Origin: Macrophomina tecta
Taxonomy: Eukaryota; Ascomycota; Dothideomycetes; Botryosphaeriales; Botryosphaeriaceae
NCBI GenBank assembly: GCA_024180945.1
Contig: JAKSGN010000006.1
Coordinates: 3,348,001-3,412,000, forward strand
Direction of reading: 5' to 3'
DNA: 64,000 nucleotides
Shown: piece after piece, positions 24,199 through 35,671 of the stretch
Layout: every line of letters begins with the position of its first letter
Position numbering within the stretch: the first letter of the stretch is position 1
The notes under the pieces: model-generated
Seen by the model: the letters and a program-made list of their open reading frames with translations, nothing else
What the model was told of the DNA's origin: nothing
Databases searched by the model: none
Translations under genes and position numbers: made by a program

Positions 24199-24800
24199 GG
24201 CTGTCAAGTGTTCGCCGTGACTCCTTCAGCGGCGGCAAGGTCTATGCGTGAATGTCAAGCTCCATCATCTGGTGTTGATGTAGTGGGGTCGAACGAGTCG
24301 CGTCGATGCGAGCTTGTGTAGCCGCCCATTGTTATGTCCGCAATCTCCGGCGTCCCACGCGACTCGGGCTGGAAGCTTTGCGTACGAGGTGCAGCAACAA
24401 CACAAATGGGGGAAGTTAAAACTGCCGTCGCAAGGCAAGTGGCCCATACAGTTCGGTGACATTTACATCCACATAACGGCTCCAACTTCCTACGCTTATG
24501 GTCATTTTCCACAACTCGGAGGTTCCATCACATCACGTAGCATCAGAGAATACACATACAAAGCACTGATGTTTGAGGCGCCGAATGGCAGTTTGCTAGA
24601 ACTCTAAATCAATTTTCTGCTAAACACGCTCGTCCATCCGAATGGGATCCTCAAATTCCATTTTTCTGTCCTACTTCCCCTTTCAACTTCCTTGTTACCC
24701 CAAAGTCGCCAATGGGCCATCCATGTGAATGTATAGAGTTCTTTTCGGAAGGAGTAGTCGCATAGATCCCAGTGCTGACTGGGTATTTGTTGCTACGCAT
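24199..24800. other. NPR2 upstream / BAP31 3' flank
   Basis: About 600 bases between two genes on the same strand. No additional gene or RNA is supported. Confidence 0.4.
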
Positions 24801-25734
24801 CTACCGATCCTTCTTGGGAGTGCTGTCGGAGCCGGAGATCTGGTCACCCATTCGGTTGTACTCGCGGGAGAGACCCTCGGCCTGCTTCTTAAGGTTCGCA
24901 ATATCGCGGTCCTTGGCCTCAAGCTCCTTCTTCAAGCGGCCAATCTCGCCAGCGTCACCAGCCCTGCCTAGGGCAGCCGAGTCCTTCTTGTTGCCGGTGG
25001 ACTCGCCGCGGAGCGACTTGACCTCCTCCTCGAGGCGCAGGACATCGAGGATCATGACGTAGGTGCGGTTGAGAATCAGCGACAGGAACAGGGTGAAGCC
25101 GCAGAGATACATGTTGCGCTGCGAGTAGAATTTGCGGGCCTGCACCTCCATGCGCTCCGGACCGCCAATGACCGCAGCCCTATCGGTGTTACTGGTTAGT
25201 TATCGAAATACTCGATGGAACGTAGGGTTGCAACGCTTACCTGCCCTGCTTTTCGGCGCCAGAGGCCGCGGCCAGCTCCAGCTGAACACGGTAGACGCGG
25301 TTGACGCTGTCAATGAACAGGATAAGGATGAAGATAAAAGTGATCTGGCAATACGTTCAGCACAGGGCTTTGCCGTCCGGAGATTCGCGACACATACCTT
25401 TAGCCCATATTGTAGTTTCGCTATGAGGGGGTTCTCGGAAATGAAGGTGAACAGCCTGCGGCGCCAGGTGAATGGCAGCGGGATGATGAGTGACATGAAA
25501 ATCACCATCTCCGCCACGAGGAGCATGAAGACCTGCAAACAGGAGCATTAGCCTTGCGTCGGTTGGACGTGTCGCGTGTCTGCCTCGTGAGGGGTAAAGG
25601 CGCCATGGAGGCGACCCTCGCACTGCGGCGAGGCAAGGGCAGAAGCACTCCAATGCTGTATGCAGATACCTCGAGAGGTGAATAAGGTGTAGTGGAGGCA
25701 GCTGAAGACGTACCAAGCTGTAGTAGAGCGTCAT
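24801..25734 (-). CDS. BAP31-family ER membrane protein (Yet3-like)
   Basis: Endoplasmic-reticulum protein of the BAP29/31 family, involved in sorting or export of membrane cargo. Start at 25734; exons 25734-25714 (21 bases), 25532-25398, 25344-25241 and 25179-24801, 212 residues. Three membrane segments are visible: 'LLVAEMVIFMSLIIPLPF', 'ITFIFILILFIDSVNRVYRV' and 'MYLCGFTLFLSLILNRTY'. The family motif 'ARKFYSQRNMYLCGFTLFLS' precedes the third. A C-terminal coiled coil follows ('EIGRLKKELEAKDRDIANLK'). The protein ends in KKDR, which fits the KKXX signal for retrieval to the ER. Intact. Confidence 0.92.
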
Positions 25735-26759
25735 TGTTGCTGGTAGTTAAGCTGCACCAGGTGGGATGTTGCGAGGGGTGTTTCGTGAAAGAGGGCAGGA
25801 GGGGTGCTGCAATGACAGTCGAAGTGTCGGTAAGCTCAAGGGCTGTCTTTGTGCGTGCTTTGAGGGGGTGGAAGTGGAGTGGCTGCCTGCGGTGTTGATG
25901 GGGTATATGTGGCAGAGGCTGATCAAGGTGGGAAACGACAGCAAGCAGCCACAAACAAGCAAGGTTCTACGTCACAGTGTCCGTGCGTTCCGGGCCGGAA
26001 CGGCGAGGAAGCCAGGCTCAGGCCGCGCACCATCTCTCCATTACCCCCCCTCTGTGCCATCACCGCCACGCCATCGTCATCATTTTCGTTCAGCTGCTCC
26101 TTGCGTCACTCGAGAATACGATTCCAGAGGTACGTGCTTCCCGCGATCACCCGCATATGCATCTGCATACATCCCCCGACAACATGATGAGCACGCTGGG
26201 GCCATAAGACTCACCCTCTCCAAATCGGCCGTCGCGGGCCAATTCCTGCACGCAGCCGGCTTGTGACGAAGAGCTTGATTTCAAAACCAGCTAACACATT
26301 AATCTTCTCACTCTTCTGATACGATCCTGCGGTCATGTGCCATTTACTCATTGCCTTCATATTTCATGGAGCTGACAGTGCATACAGGAGTCCGAAGCGA
26401 TTTGGCGCATTTCATCAAAGCAGCGCACTGTTTCTGTGTCCGGCGGCGAGGTTCGATTATACAGGTGAAAATGTATGCCCACAGTTTATCTACGCATTAG
26501 ACCTCCTTAAACTTGTGCGTCATTGTAAACAGGCGCTTCTTTCGAGCACGTGCGTTCCACCATAATCGCAAAAACCGCGCTCCTAAACGCCACCCAAATG
26601 CGCCAGCCAACCTGGAATCCTTACAGATTCATGCTTGTTAGTTTCCCAGCCAGAATTAGACCGAGCGCCTGTAAGAGACGATGCAAGAAAATGCCGCCTT
26701 AGTTGAAAGGAAAACAAGAAAGACCGTGCGGTTCGTCGCAGGATCTGTGAGTGCGGTCC
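25735..26759. other. BAP31 upstream region / NGG1 3' flank
   Basis: About 1 kb with overlapping short frames only. It should hold the BAP31-like promoter. No RNA gene or repeat recognised. Confidence 0.4.
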
Positions 26760-29107
26760 CTACTCGTCCACTTCATTCCAGCCTTCCTGCTCTTTCTCCA
26801 TGTACTTTTTCATTGTTTCCTCATCAAAGATGCTCTCCTTGGGGATGCCCGCCTTTCCGTAGTCGACAACAGGCCCGATTACACTGGTCCAACGTTCCTT
26901 CTTCTCCATGAGAGCGCGAATCTCTTCACCAAGCCCGCGGGTATTAGAACCTCCGGCGCCGACCTGCACAACTGCATGACTGCCACCTCCTGCGCCACCA
27001 GGCCGCTTGTTGTTCTTCTTTCCTTTTCCGAGATTTCGGTTGCGTTTGAGGTATGCAGCATTGAGTTGGTTGTTGAGATCATCCTCAATGGCGCAATATT
27101 CTTGCTGGGCCATGCGATGCTGTGCTAGCTCCAGCAGCCGTGCTTTACGCGCTCCATTGATAATTGATTGTTTGCGAAGTTCATCTTGTATATATCGCAG
27201 ACGTGCTGCAACCTCATCGTCAAAGTGTCCATCGTAGTCGGGTTTGTCGTCTGCTGAAAGGAACCCTATATGTATCAACTCCTGCATTGCGCGTTCGTCC
27301 ATTGTCGCGTAGTCGGTCCTCGTAGCCGGAGCGTTCTTCCATATGGATTGATTGGATTCCGGCATGTGGGTTGCAGGTTGTTGGAGAGCTGATGAAGAGT
27401 CCCCGCCTTCGCCATCAACTTCCATGTCACCATTGATGATGCCATTGGCTTCACTATTCGATGTACGTCCCTCTGATCGAAAGGTCGCCAGGAGTCGTGA
27501 AACCAGAGGACCGGGTGCCACGGCGTCCGTCTCGGCAATGTCATCATTCATCATGTCCATGCTGCCGCGGGGTTCATTTGGCGGAAGCTTCTCTGTTGGT
27601 GGGTCTATAGCCATGGCTCCATCCTCATCTGCCCATATTTCCTTGTAGTGTCGCGGACCCCGCCGCGGCATCTGGAAAGGTGTGACACGATCACCCTATA
27701 GATCAATCAGTTGATGAGGTTCACTCTTAGACGTAGCTGACTTACTCGTTCTTTGAGGAAAGACAGGTCCTCCTCGGTTAGTGGCCGTACATAAGGTTCA
27801 ACATAATTGGCAAAGACGCTAGCGTTGATTTGCGTCTGCGGCTTCGGATTGCTGAAGTCCTTGTCCGGTGGAGTGCCTGGCGTTAGGTCCTTCAGGTCAC
27901 TCTTAGGATACCGCGCTACACCAAGAATTTCCTTCTTCAAATCTTCAGGTGTGTCCTCAGTGATATCACGAATATGGTATATTGTTGGATCGTCGAATTT
28001 AGTCGGATCAGGTCCAAAGGTTTGGTAAGCAGGCACAGCTGGTGCTTTTTCCGGTTGATGTGAGTCTTCAGAACCGCTCGGCGATGGGGCGTTCTCCATG
28101 TTTCCAGTACCAGTTGCAGAAGGGGGAGGCTGGGAGATGGGAGAGGACATCGTTGAAGAAGCATCTAAGCGATGTCAGCAACTGCCCAAGGGACTCCAGA
28201 CGCAAGGTATGACAAGCAGTCATTAAGCAAAGAACGGGGATGGAATTGCAAGTGCCGTGCCCACGTCTTCCCCTGATCTCTGACCAATGTCGGTGCACAT
28301 TGCGGTCTTCTTCATTTGCAGGTATGGGCGGGCTTTCCTCATCGGTATCATCATTGGGGGGCGGGTGCGTAACAGGCGATCTTGCAACTTCGACTTGGGA
28401 ATCCGCGTCCACAGACATAATTCCAATGAGCCGACGAAGAATAGGAAAGCCGATGGAAGCAATTGCAAAGATGACAGAATATTCCAAGAAAAGTACGAAG
28501 CAGAAGGAGCGGAGTAGTGTGGTAGAAACGATCCTACGTGGGTGCAATTCAAGAGTACTTCCAGGGTGCGCAGAGTGTATGGAGAGTCCTTACCTTTGCC
28601 ATCTGTGCCATCCTGCCTAGCTACGCCGTGTGCGCCTACTGCCAACGGACGATCTTCGTCAGGCTCCCGTTTCTTTGCCTTCTTCAGTTTGTGTTTCCGC
28701 TCCTCGGCTTCACGATCGGCGCGCTCCTCAGCGTGCTGGTGCTCGAGACGCGCTTTCCGGCGTTGCATCAGATGGCGCATGAACTTCTCGTTGGCTTCGC
28801 TACGCGTCGTCTGGGCGGGCAAGAAACGGTTTTTGACCTCCTCAAGCATGCTGTGGAGAGCCTCGGGCGAGGGGATGCCAGCATTGTGGCCGCCATTGTT
28901 GAAGATGTCCTCAATGAAGACACTCGACGGACTGCCCAGGTGGTTGAGCGTGGAGTGCATGCCGGAGGGTGAGTTGGTAGTGGGTTCGACTGACGGGTGG
29001 ACGCCGGAGGTGGAGGAGATAGGCGTGGTGTTGCGGCTGCGCGAGCGGCGGGCGTCGCGGCTGGAGGTGCCAGTCTTGCTTTTGCCTTTGCTCTGTGCTG
29101 CGGGCAT
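26760..29107 (-). CDS. ngg1: SAGA histone acetyltransferase adaptor Ngg1/Ada3
   Basis: Scaffold of the Gcn5-Ada2-Ada3 module of SAGA/ADA. Start at 29107. Exons 29107-28594, 28164-27746 and 27695-26760 join in phase to 622 residues. The N-terminus carries 'RDARRSRSRNTTP' and 'RPLAVGAHGVARQDG'; the middle exon has 'KKEILGVARYPKSDLKDLTP' and 'ANYVEPYVRPLTEEDLSFLK'; the Ada3 C-terminal domain runs from 'PRRGPRHYKEIWADEDG' to 'WTSVIGPVVDYGKAGIP'. The second and third parts are certain. The first intron would be 429 bases, far longer than any other here, and contains a protein-like acidic stretch (about 28400-28265) that may be an extra exon, so the region 28165-28593 is provisional. Confidence 0.88.
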
Positions 29108-29528
29108 GGTGTCGCGCAGTGGTGTTGCAGGCCAGGGTGGGCTTAGTGGAACGCGTGCCAGCTGATGTCGCAGTGTGCCCGCCAAGGAAGGCACAGATAT
29201 CGATAAGTGAATCAAGCTTTCTCGGAAGGCGCGGCCGCACGGACCTTGGGCCTAAATCAAGAGGGGCTGGGGATGCGCGCGCCAGCACCGGGCGGGCGCT
29301 CTCCACAAGTCCACACTTGCGTCGCACTCCTCTCTGGGCTGGCCCATCCACTCCGACGCTCCGTGCGCGCCACCAGCACTCATTCCTGCGCCCATCCGCG
29401 ACCCTCGTGCTTCTGTGCTCGAAGCGCCAGCATCGCTCTTCACCTTCCTCTGTCCAGCGCCTCGACGCCTATGCGTAGCGCCCGTCTTTAGCACCGTCCC
29501 CATCTCCGGACGTCGCAGGCCTGCAAAC
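29108..29528. promoter_or_regulatory. Divergent promoter, NGG1 / RING-H2 ligase
   Basis: 421 bases between two divergent start codons. Rich in CACTC/CGCC; no specific site is claimed. Confidence 0.5.
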
Positions 29529-31398
29529 ATGAGTACGTCACCCGCGCTTCCGTCGTTCCGGTTTGCAGTGCGACTTTCCTCTCCTCAATGCCCGGTGCTG
29601 ACACGATGGTCTCTACGCTCTCCAGGTGCACAGCAGATACAATTCCAAACAGCTGTCTTTCCCGGCGGAGACACTGGGTCTGCCGATAATGTCACTCTCG
29701 TCGAGGTGAATACTGCCTCATGCGCCTGTGCCGCTTCGCCCGGATGCTGATCCGCTATCGTATAGGCCTCGTATGCCTTCTACTGGCCCGAGCCAGACGT
29801 TCGCACCCTTTCAACAAACGGCATAAGTAATGGAGAGAATATTGTCGGCCCACTTTACGTCCCCGAGCTGTCGACAGATCAATGTAAAAATGCAACCGCC
29901 GCCTATGTGCCCGCCAACGTAACGCGTCTTCACGACCTCCCTCCGACCAAAAACTATCATCAAGTAGCCATGGCCCCATGGACAACAGCACAGTGTATCT
30001 ATGAATTTTTGCAAAACGCGGATCAAGACCCGTTATTGCGCGCCATCATCTTCTTCCCCGCCGACGACAGCCAGACCATTCCTCCTCCAGCAAATGATGC
30101 ATTGTGGGATCTGAATGATGGTGGCCATTGGAAGACGGATCATGACTTTGCGATATACGCTGTTCCTGGTTCCACGGGCCGGCTTGTAATGGATGCCCTC
30201 GCAGATTATTCTGGAAATCTCACATCCGTACCCCATGGTCACGATCTCTCAGAACTGTACCATCCCAGCGATTACGTCCGGGAAATTGTGCAAATACCTA
30301 CAAGTGAGTTTGTATGCGAACGGTAGAATTGGATGGTACTCACAGATTACAGACGGCGGAAGCCAACTTCCGAGCCTGTGGGTCTTTTTGCTCATCGTCC
30401 TAGGCCTTATGATCCTTGCCATTTGCGGCTCCTCAATCGGCGTTCACTGGCATCAAAAGAGAATGAGGAATCAGTTGCGCAACCGTGTAATTGCAGGTGA
30501 AGTCGATCTCGAAGCTCTTGGAATCAGGCGCCTTACTGTCCCCCGGGAAGTACTCGACCGGATGCCTCTCTATGTCTACCAAGTCGACCAAACGCAGTCA
30601 CAAGTGGAAGGAGACCCTAAAACCGAAGAAAGTGTCATCGCTGCCACCGCATCCGACGGTACAACTGGATATTCGCAGCCGACCTGTGCCATTTGCCTTG
30701 ACGACTTCATTGACAAAGAAACGACCGTGCGCGAGCTCCCCTGCAAACACATCTACCATCCCGACTGCATTGACAACTTTCTCCGCGACAACTCTTCGTT
30801 GTGTCCGTTATGCAAGAAGACGGTGCTTCCCCGAGGTTATTGCCCAGCAGTTATCACGAATGCAATGGTCCGCAGGGAACGCTGGGTTCGCCGGGTACGG
30901 CAACGGGCAGCTGCACGCGGCGTTGCCGAGGACCAAATGCGACAAGAGGAGGAGCGTGTCAGAATGGAGGAACGCACTCGCGGTGGATTCATGTCGTCCC
31001 TTGCCGCTCTGATCATGGGAGGACAGACCATAAGACAACGACCTGCAACTGCCGCCGATCTCGAGATGCAACAGACAGACGCATCATCAAGAACATCTCG
31101 ATCAAACGACTGCCCGGATCACCATGTTCAAGGTGCAATTGTCATCCCAGCTCCTCCACGTTCGCATGCGACTACTTCAACAAGTGCACCGATAGTTGAG
31201 ACCTCATCCGTCCCAAATCCGTCTGATCGTCCTGCCGCAGGGACGGCTTCGCGTCGCGAGTGGGCTCGCCAACGTGCGCTTGCTCTGTTAGGCCGCGACA
31301 ACCACCCAGATACCTCCACCGTCGTCGATGATGAAGATGCCCCTGGGAGAACGCGTTTCCGCAAAGCGCTTGGCCGGATTTGGCCTACTCTCGGGTAA
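29529..31398 (+). CDS. Membrane RING-H2 E3 ubiquitin ligase (PA-TM-RING type)
   Basis: Predicted 555-residue ligase of endomembranes. Exons 29529-29532 (ATG plus one base), 29626-29705, 29766-30303 and 30353-31398; every join keeps frame and each acceptor is AG. The lumenal half (residues 1-207) is PA-like, with several N-glycosylation sites and 'PLYVPELSTDQCKNATAAYV'. A single membrane helix lies at about 213-235 ('LWVFLLIVLGLMILAICGSS'). The RING-H2 finger spans about 319-361: 'CAICLDDF', 'ELPCKHIYHPDCI', 'LCPLCKK', all eight ligands present. A basic coiled helix and a disordered tail follow. No N-terminal signal peptide is seen with this 4-base first exon, so the true start may lie elsewhere upstream. 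Confidence 0.85.
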
Positions 31399-33014
31399 TC
31401 ACCATCTTAGGCTCTGCCAATGCTTCCAAATACCTCATGGAGGTGGGAGCAAATACCCTGGACCCGGTGAAGCGGCTGAAATTCTTTGATCTTCTATTTT
31501 TCTGTGTCTGGCTTCCTATTTACATGCTTGTCCTGGAGCATACGAAAGAGCATCCACGGTTCATAATCCAACCTCCGGTCAAGGAAGCAAACAGGTAACG
31601 GTTGCCAGTCGCAAGTCCAGTAACTTTTGAAGATACCCCTTTTTCTTTCTGAGTTTCTCCTGTTGTCCGTTAATATCCTTTCCCATTTCCTACTTGAGGA
31701 GTGGCAGGAGCACACATCAGCACAGTGCAGCTTCATCTTTCCAAGATTTTTATTGATCATCTTTTTCGATTCACCACGGGCGTACCTGTTATATCTCAAG
31801 CTGATCCCATATTGGTGCACGCAGTACGGCGTTGAATGGACCATTAATTTTCACGGTAAGGCCTGATTCCTTGCATCTTCTTTTCATAGTTGGTTGTTTA
31901 TTGTTTTTTGTCTGCTGTCTACGCCTTAATCTTGGTCCACTGGGTGGGTTACGAGGCTGAAATGATTTATTGGGCGTGGCAGACGCATATTGATTGACAC
32001 GTTTCGCTGGAGAGGATAGCTAGGACACATACTTGAGTCTTTTGGGGTGTGCGAAGTGGGGTCGGGGAGAGGACGGTATATGCGCGCAGGACCGTGTCAT
32101 TGGTAGGGAGGTGTTACGCAGAACATGATTTAGTATCGGACGATGGTATACGGCACAGCTGAAGGAAAGCATGTTTGTGGTTGTAGAATGGAGAGTTACT
32201 GAAAGCACGCTGAACCGTGATTATTTGATTCGTGGTTGTCGCTGTTGGTAGAATGAATCCTCAGATTACTTTCAGGCTGATGCCTTAACGTGCCTCTGCA
32301 GTGACGAGCTGCCACGGACGTTTTCTTCAATTTAGTTCGTGGGGTTTCCCCGTCTATACGACCATCCAAGCCAGATCCACCGCAGCATGCTGTCTTCATC
32401 AAAGCAATAAGATGGACAGGCAGCAGCATCTAACGCAAACCCATGCCCTGTTGCTCCAAAGCCACATCTGTCTCACCAAAAGTTCAACAACGATAGTCTG
32501 CTGACTCAGCATCTGGCCCCGTCGAGCTTTCGTCCAGGAGAGGGGCAACAGAGAAGAATTGGATTCGGTCAAAACCGCGTGGGCAAAGTTTGGAGATTCG
32601 CAGCGCTCAGGACGAAGGTTTTGCTGGCTTGCTCGACCTTGATATCTACAATCACATACTGAACCAGGAACAGGGTCGACGGCGGATGGATTCCGTACGC
32701 CATTATTGGAAATGGACTCACCGTCCGTGGACTGGGCATCCGACTGGATGCAGGGGCGAACGCTCGGTATACTATCTCTGTACGAGTCTTGAACCATCCG
32801 ATCACTATTTCAGCCAACTGCCCATATGTTGATTCTCCGTTCTATATACAAACGCTAAATACTCCGTAACGTTTAAGCGCTAATATCTAAATCCTCCAGA
32901 ACGCTAATCAGAACAACAAGCAAAACACCCTGCACAATAACTATCTCTCCTCTTTCCTGACATCAACCTACCCGTTCCCACGACTTACACAAACCAGCCC
33001 CCCGCCCCGAGAAC
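31399..33014. other. Intergenic region between RING ligase and MFS transporter 3' ends
   Basis: About 1.6 kb between convergent genes. Open frames are short, without introns or motifs. Nothing further seen. Confidence 0.45.
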
Positions 33015-35265
33015 CTACGCCGCCGCCGCCTCCCCAATCTCCTCATCCTCCCTCTCCCTCCTCCTCTCCTCCGCACTTTCATCATCATGCCTGCGCACCT
33101 TTCGCCCCTGCTCATCGTATCCCTTCCATCCGGTCCCGGCCTGCACCGCGATCGTGACGACGCCCAGCGCCACAGCGGCGAGAAACAAACCACGCAGCGC
33201 GTCCTCGTACCCCTTGATCGCGACAGCCTGCTCGACGCCGGTCAGGCGCGCGACCAGTGCCGGGCTACCTAAGAGGCGACGAATCAGCTCTTTCTCGTCC
33301 GCAAGGCCCCTTCGCGCAAAGTTGCGGGCGAGACTGTCGGCGAGCAGACGGGAGAAGATGCCGCCGCCGATCGCGGAACCGAATGACCCGGCGAAGCCGC
33401 GGAAAGTGGCGATTAGGGACGTCAGGACAAAATGAGTCTCGGGCGGGACGAGATGGAGGGCATGGACGAGGGCGTAGTTGATGGCGGCGCCGGTGGTAAG
33501 GCCGTTGAGGAAAGTAAGGACGACGTAGAGAGGTGCGGGAACAGCAGCAGTGCTGGCGAGGCCGAGCGCGAGGAGGGTTACGGGGAAGAGCGAGACGGTG
33601 ATGAGGGTGGGCAGGTAGAAGGAGCCGGCGCGGCGGATGTGCAGGACGCCGGCGAGCAGGCCGCCGCTGCCGAAGCCGAGGTTGGTAGGGATGAGGATGG
33701 AGCCGGCAGCGGCGGGGGACCAGAGTCGCACGCCGAGGGCGTAGACGGGCGTGTAGAAGAGGACGGACCAGCGCGACATCATGAAGCCGAGGGTTGCGAG
33801 ACAGGTGAGAGCGGTGCCGCGGGATTTGAGGAGGGTGATGGGGATGATGGGGTCGCGGGCGAGGTAGAGCTCGATGAACACAAATGCAGGTATCAGGATG
33901 AGGGAGATGATGAGGGGAATGAGGAGGATGCTAGGGCCGGAGAGAGAGATGAGGAGGGCTGTGATCGCACCAGTCTGTGTTGTCGTTAGCAGGCGGATTT
34001 TAGGTGTTACAGTGAGCGGATCTCTTACCAATGTGGCAGCTCCGATGTAGTCAATCTGTGAGAGCTTTTGCTTCAGGCTCCGTGCATCACCCTTGCCAGC
34101 GCCAAGGTGAGAAGGGATACTGAGGAAGAGTACGATGCCTGCTAGTACGGCGGGTGGTGTTTGCAGCCAAAATACAGCCCTCTGTGTCGCATTGTCAGGA
34201 ATGCTCGTACGTTCTGGAGAAGATTGCTGGACTCACCCATCCGAGGTTTGGTTCAATTGCTCCTCCTAAGACAGCTCCAAGGGACACTCCAGAAGTGACG
34301 ACTGAGTTGACGCAGCCAAGTAATAAGCCGCGCCTCTTCTCACCGCCGACTTGCAGGACGATAATAATAGTGAGCGAGAGGATTCCCGCACCACCCAAGC
34401 CGGTCAAGGCTCGGCCAAAGAGAAACCACTCTACTGTGTGGGCAAAAGCAGTTGTGAGGCCGCCCAGAGAGAAAAAGATACTAGCGACGAAGATGCACGA
34501 CCTCGGGGAGAATATTTGACTAAGACGGCCAGCAAGAGGCGTGATACTTGACATCGGCACCTACAGGAATAAGTCAGCAAGTGAACAAGCATGCCCGGCA
34601 AAGAACTTTATGGTGCCGATGGTAGCACAGTCCATTAGCCATTATTGCGATACGTTTGCGCAATTGCTTCCGACCCTTTGGAAGTAGACTTCTTGTTGGA
34701 AGAAAAGACGGGCCTGAGCAGACCGGATGAAACGCACCAGGTAGGCCGAGGTGAACCAAGTAACCTCCTCAAAGGCATCGAGATCTGCAGCTATGGCAGA
34801 CTGGGTGGTTGTCAATAATGAAAAGTTGCATGCTATGCCGTCATTAGCTGGTGTTCGAGTGAGAAAACCTCAACCAATAGAAAATAAAAGAGGAACAAGG
34901 GTATGAATGCAGAGGCGGAAATTGAGCAGCAGCGATTCGGCCGGCGCGAAGATCCAGCTGGCCGGCTTAATCCGGAAGGCGGAAACTGAGCCAACCGGGC
35001 AGCGATATACCGGCGAGGTCTCTTTCATCTATACCGAAGGGTTGGGTTACAGGCGGAGCGCAACCAACCTACCCTGCAAAAATACGATCAAGCCAAGAGA
35101 GGCAATGATGAAAATACCACGTAAAAGGGATATTCTTTTGTCCACGACATCCGGAGCAGCCGAAACGTCAGACTGCGAAGACTTGCTCGAGAGAGAAGCT
35201 GAAGAGGGCTGGCGCAAGAGTGGGGATGTTTCTGAGGCGGTCGACCTGGACCGGGCAGCGGACAT
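33015..35265 (-). CDS. MFS transporter, vacuolar basic-amino-acid / Fnx-Vba type (DHA2 fold)
   Basis: Proton-coupled transporter, probably of the vacuolar membrane. Start at 35265; exons 35265-35073, 34832-34738, 34560-34237, 34181-34029 and 33974-33015, 574 residues, all in phase. The N-terminal tail has 'ETSPLLRQP', a dileucine-type vacuolar sorting signal common in Fnx1/Vba proteins. Next come the first membrane helix and 'NFSLLTTTQSAIAADLDAFE', then 'EEVTWFTSAYLVPMSSITPL' and 'SLGGLTTAFAHTVEWFLFGR'. About 14 hydrophobic helices can be counted. The loop before the last helix has 'IKGYEDALRGLFLAAVALG'. Divergent from HRD3 across 406 bases. The transported substrate is inferred from family only. 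Confidence 0.85.
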
Positions 35266-35671
35266 GGCTGCGGCTCAACCTGGGCAGATGGAGTGTGTGC
35301 AGACAGGAACTAAGACAAAGTAAGAACGCGGGGAGGAGCACGCAAGAGCGACAAGAAAACGAGGGAGGGATGGGGTTGTCATCGTGCGAAGAATGGAGGA
35401 ACGGAGGGTGATTACCAAGCGGCGGGCCAGGAAGGTCCGGGGGTGTCGGCGGCAGAGTGACGACTGCCGGCTTGGCGCCGCGGGAGAGCCTGGCACCTGG
35501 CCTGGCGCGTGCTCCTCAATCTGGCATCTTGACAGCTGCTCCAGAGCTGACTTGACAATCACCCCACGCCCTCCGCCCAGCTGTTGCCCCGGAGTAATGC
35601 TGCATCTGGCTTCGCGGTAGAATGCAACTCCCGACTGGGACGACCTCCAACCACGAATTGCCCCCAGCGCA
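35266..35671. promoter_or_regulatory. Divergent promoter, MFS transporter / HRD3
   Basis: 406 bases between divergent starts. No unfolded-protein-response element was identified with confidence. Confidence 0.5.

Noticed and set aside
30193..30352. ATG at 30193 as the start of the RING ligase
   Set aside because: It lies in a different frame across an intron (30304-30352) and would discard the PA-like lumenal domain that joins in phase from upstream exons.
32399..32797. 132-codon minus-strand frame between the RING ligase and the MFS transporter
   Set aside because: No motif, no intron logic and an overlapping open frame on the same strand; likely random.
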